A DNA stretch of 8,110 nucleotides from Erysipelotrichaceae bacterium (lineage in GTDB: Bacteria; Bacillota_I; Bacilli_A; RFN20; CAG-826): the NCBI GenBank assembly GCA_031271635.1, contig JAISVG010000006.1, forward strand, positions 1-8,110. Reading direction: 5' to 3'. The notes under the pieces are model-generated. The model did no database searches. It saw only the letters and a list, made by a program, of their open reading frames with translations, and was not told where the DNA came from. The translations under genes were made by a program, and so were the position numbers. Below are positions 6,434 to 8,110 of the stretch, piece by piece (within the stretch, counting starts at the first letter, position 1; every line of letters begins with the position of its first letter).

Positions 6434-6762
6434 TCACCATAGTCAGAACCACGAGATTTATCATCAATAATAATCCCAAGCGGATTTATTAAATCTTCAA
6501 TTTCAAGATAAACAGCGTGTTCCACTTTTAAATAAGGGTTTTCAAAATCATAAACAAAGATGACATGATGATTCTTTTTGGTGACATGATGGATTCTTGC
6601 AATAACTTCAGCCTTACGGCGAGGAAAGAGTAGGAATACTTGTTGAAGTTGCGAATAAAAGAGTTCTTCCATTAAAAACCAGTCCGTTTCACTAACAAAG
6701 TATTTATCAGTATTTGGGAGATAAACTTCAGTTCTAACGGCCTCAAATTCTTCTTTATGCAT
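6430..6762 (-). CDS. Small soluble protein of unknown function
   Basis: This 110-residue protein has no signal peptide or membrane helix, so it is probably cytosolic. It is rich in aromatic and charged residues, with a basic, His-containing middle (FPRRK at 46-50, HHVTKKNHH at 58-66) and an acidic tail (IIIDDKSRGSDYGD). Alternating hydrophobic stretches (VIFVYDF, AVYLEIEDLI) suggest a small alpha/beta fold. I do not recognise the family. The ATG at 6762 has no Shine-Dalgarno; an extended -10 (TGGTAAAAT) ends 6 nt before it, so the message may begin at the AUG. It converges on the membrane protein gene with overlapping stops, and diverges from the HAD phosphatase gene across a 50-bp gap containing overlapping promoters. 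Codon use and clean gene packing support it as real despite its size. Confidence 0.7.
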   Translation of the reverse strand: MHKEEFEAVRTEVYLPNTDKYFVSETDWFLMEELFYSQLQQVFLLFPRRKAEVIARIHHVTKKNHHVIFVYDFENPYLKVEHAVYLEIEDLINPLGIIIDDKSRGSDYGD

Positions 6763-6768
6763 AAAACT

Positions 6769-6777
6769 ATTTTACCA
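6769..6777 (-). promoter_or_regulatory. Extended -10 promoter of the small soluble protein gene
   Basis: On the minus strand TGG followed by TAAAAT forms a TGnTAnnnT extended -10, ending 6 nt before the ATG at 6762. This puts the predicted transcription start at the A of the start codon. No clear -35 is present, which extended -10 promoters tolerate. Confidence 0.5.
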
Positions 6778-6799
6778 TAGTGTCGGAATAAAGTATAAT
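6771..6799 (+). promoter_or_regulatory. Predicted promoter of the HAD phosphatase gene
   Basis: TTTACC (6771-6776), 17 bp, then a perfect TATAAT (6794-6799). Transcription would begin near 6806, leaving only about 6 nt before the ATG at 6813. The -35 hexamer lies on the same bases as the -10 of the divergent gene. Confidence 0.6.
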
Positions 6800-6812
6800 A
6801 TCAATAAGAATT

Positions 6813-7604
6813 ATGAAGAAACAAGAAATTAAGTTAGTCATCACTGATATTGATGGCACGCTATTTTCTCATACGAAGAAAGTAGTGCCGGCTTCTGCAG
6901 TTGCCGCGGTCAAAAAACTTCAAGAAAAAGGGATAAAAGTGTTTTTGTGCTCTGGAAGAAACTTTTATCTGATTAAAAAATCCGGAGTCTTGGACTATAT
7001 TACTCCTGATGGATACATCACAATGAATGGCGCTAATGCGATTGTTGATGGGCAAGTAATTTATAAGTATCCGATTCCAGAAGATGTTGTTGATTCTTTG
7101 ATTAAGTTTTCCAAAAGGCTAAAGTTTGGTTTAACCTTGATTGAGGAAAAAGAAGGACATATTAATTACATCGATGAAAGAGTGATTTCCGCTCACGAGA
7201 AATTTGGAACAAGATTTCCACAACCGCGAACCTTTCCCGATCACTATGATCGTGTCGTCTATCAGGCTATTGCTTTTTGTGATGATTTAGATGAATCATT
7301 ATTTCTCCCTCATATTAGAGATGCTAAATCGGCAAGATGGGATAAATATGCGGTTGATATTATGCCTAAGGGTTCTGATAAAGCTAAAGGAATCTTGGCA
7401 TTACTTGAGTACTATGATCTTGAGCCTGAGAATGTATTATCACTTGGAGATGGTTTAAATGACATTGAGATGCTTGAATTCTCTGGTATTAGTATTGCGA
7501 TGGGAAACGCGGTCCCAGAATTAAAAAAAGTTGCGGATTATGTGAGTGATGATATCGATGATGATGGTTGGGCCAAGGCTATTAAACATTACGGACTGAT
7601 TTAA
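6813..7604 (+). CDS. Cof-type HAD-superfamily phosphatase (HAD-IIB)
   Basis: This 263-residue cytosolic phosphohydrolase is of the Cof/YidA/YwpJ type; relatives remove phosphate from sugar phosphates, flavin or pyridoxal phosphates, with broad substrate range. All four HAD motifs are present: motif I DIDGT with nucleophile D12 and acid/base D14, motif II S47 in FLCSGRN, motif III K190, and motif IV GDGLND with D213 and D217 for Mg2+. The C2B cap lies between motifs II and III (about residues 85-185). Length is normal for the family. Motif I only 11 residues from the first Met fixes the start, although there is no Shine-Dalgarno and the predicted leader is about 6 nt. The exact substrate cannot be read from the sequence. 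It is divergent from the small protein gene and convergent, 13 bp apart, with the lipoprotein gene, so it is transcribed alone; no clear hairpin terminator is visible in that gap. Confidence 0.93.
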   Translation: MKKQEIKLVITDIDGTLFSHTKKVVPASAVAAVKKLQEKGIKVFLCSGRNFYLIKKSGVLDYITPDGYITMNGANAIVDGQVIYKYPIPEDVVDSLIKFSKRLKFGLTLIEEKEGHINYIDERVISAHEKFGTRFPQPRTFPDHYDRVVYQAIAFCDDLDESLFLPHIRDAKSARWDKYAVDIMPKGSDKAKGILALLEYYDLEPENVLSLGDGLNDIEMLEFSGISIAMGNAVPELKKVADYVSDDIDDDGWAKAIKHYGLI

Positions 7605-7617
7605 TTATAAAGCTATC

Positions 7618-8106
7618 TTAAGAAATATTAAAAGAATATAGAAGTTCTTCCGGATCCTTATATCCTCTTACATTGTTTAAAATGTCAATTCTTACAGCTT
7701 TTTTTTGCTGGTCAGGAATGACAATTAAAAAGAAGTCTCCTCCAGGCGATTCTAAATCTTCCTCTCCCCAAAACGCATATAATGAACAATTTGAAACATC
7801 ATTATAGGTTGTAGGATGGTCATGACTTCTTTCGATTATCATCACATCAAAGATTGTATTAATAAAGGTAATTCTTAGTCCGCTTTCATATTTAAGAATG
7901 CCCTTCAAAGGATTTACTCTAGTGGGAGTATGCTCAGGACGATAAACTTCAATTCGTTCAGTGCTGTTATTAGGGTTAATAAAAGTACTTCGGCCTTCTT
8001 TAAAATAATTAACTGTACCGGTCGGTCCACAACCAGTGATGCCACAAGAAGAAAGAATAAAAGCATCGGTCATAACAGTAAGGATGGTTTTCATTATTTG
8101 CTTCAT
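7618..8106 (-). CDS. Putative small lipoprotein of unknown function
   Basis: This 162-residue protein has an N-terminus ending in LSSC with Cys at 21, a match to the lipobox for lipid attachment and signal peptidase II cleavage. The hydrophobic part is short and broken by D14, so the signal is weak, and a second Cys follows at 26. The mature part has no membrane helix and mixes beta-strand-like segments (GLRITFINTIFDVMIIER; DFFLIVIPDQ), probably a small globular domain outside the membrane. I do not recognise the family. The frame cannot extend upstream because a TAA directly precedes the ATG (TAAATG at 8109-8104), so the start is Met1 (8106) or Met5 (8094); no good Shine-Dalgarno is seen for either. 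An upstream gene on this strand may end at or near this TAA, just beyond the window edge. Confidence 0.7.
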   Translation of the reverse strand: MKQIMKTILTVMTDAFILSSCGITGCGPTGTVNYFKEGRSTFINPNNSTERIEVYRPEHTPTRVNPLKGILKYESGLRITFINTIFDVMIIERSHDHPTTYNDVSNCSLYAFWGEEDLESPGGDFFLIVIPDQQKKAVRIDILNNVRGYKDPEELLYSFNIS

Positions 8107-8110
8107 TTAT

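Noticed and set aside
6268..6492. Plus-strand open frame overlapping the 3' ends of the genes at 5396-6433 and 6430-6762
   Set aside because: It lies in another frame over membrane-helix coding sequence, with no start signal; hydrophobic content is a by-product of the overlapping gene.
3090..8106. UGA read as Trp (Mollicutes-type code) in the AT-rich genes
   Set aside because: Trp is encoded by TGG throughout and every stop is TAA; no in-frame TGA needs explaining.
1..8110. CRISPR array, tRNA, rRNA, insertion sequence or defence island
   Set aside because: No direct-repeat spacer pattern, no cloverleaf or rRNA-like segment, and no transposase, nuclease or ATPase of defence type was found on either strand.

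Overview
The window reads as low-GC, anaerobic Firmicutes-type DNA, probably from a gut or metagenomic source, but it does not look like one genome throughout. Bases 1 to about 1390 (the tail of a BspA-type leucine-rich-repeat protein, a promoter, and the first third of ppdK) use a C-rich codon style: GGC for Gly, GAC for Asp and CCC for Pro. From about 1390-1550 to the right edge the codons are AT-rich (GGT/GGA, GAT, CCA/CCT, TTA, AGA), as in low-GC Bacilli such as RF39- or Erysipelotrichia-like lineages. These lineage names are an impression of style, not a database result. The change falls inside ppdK, at the conserved LQTRNGKRTAAAA segment, and keeps the reading frame and family residue numbering intact. 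It is either an assembly chimera or a genuine recombinant allele, and is the main point to check.

Layout: 1-210 (+) is the 3' end of an LRR surface protein. 383-3025 (+) is pyruvate, phosphate dikinase, with its own extended -10 promoter and a strong hairpin terminator that can also serve the convergent gene. 3090-4643 (-) is a secreted protein with four repeated beta-sandwich-like domains, possibly glycan binding. 4778-5260 (-) is a four-helix membrane protein. 5396-6433 (+) is a divergent membrane protein with a large external domain; its promoter carries a perfect 19-bp palindrome. 6430-6762 (-) is a small soluble protein of unknown function whose stop overlaps the previous stop. 6813-7604 (+) is a Cof-type HAD phosphatase, divergent from it with overlapping promoters. 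7618-8106 (-) is a putative small lipoprotein.

Only two genes have a confident enzymatic role: ppdK (pyruvate/PEP interconversion with PPi/ATP) and the HAD hydrolase (probably sugar-phosphate or cofactor-phosphate removal). The middle genes are envelope proteins of mostly unknown function, each apparently transcribed from its own promoter; there is no clear multigene operon. Three genes (4778-5260, 6430-6762, 6813-7604) lack a Shine-Dalgarno sequence and have a -10 box 6-13 nt from the start codon, suggesting leaderless or near-leaderless mRNAs. All eight genes end in TAA and Trp is TGG, so there is no sign of UGA recoding. I see no CRISPR array, tRNA, rRNA, insertion sequence or recognisable defence system.
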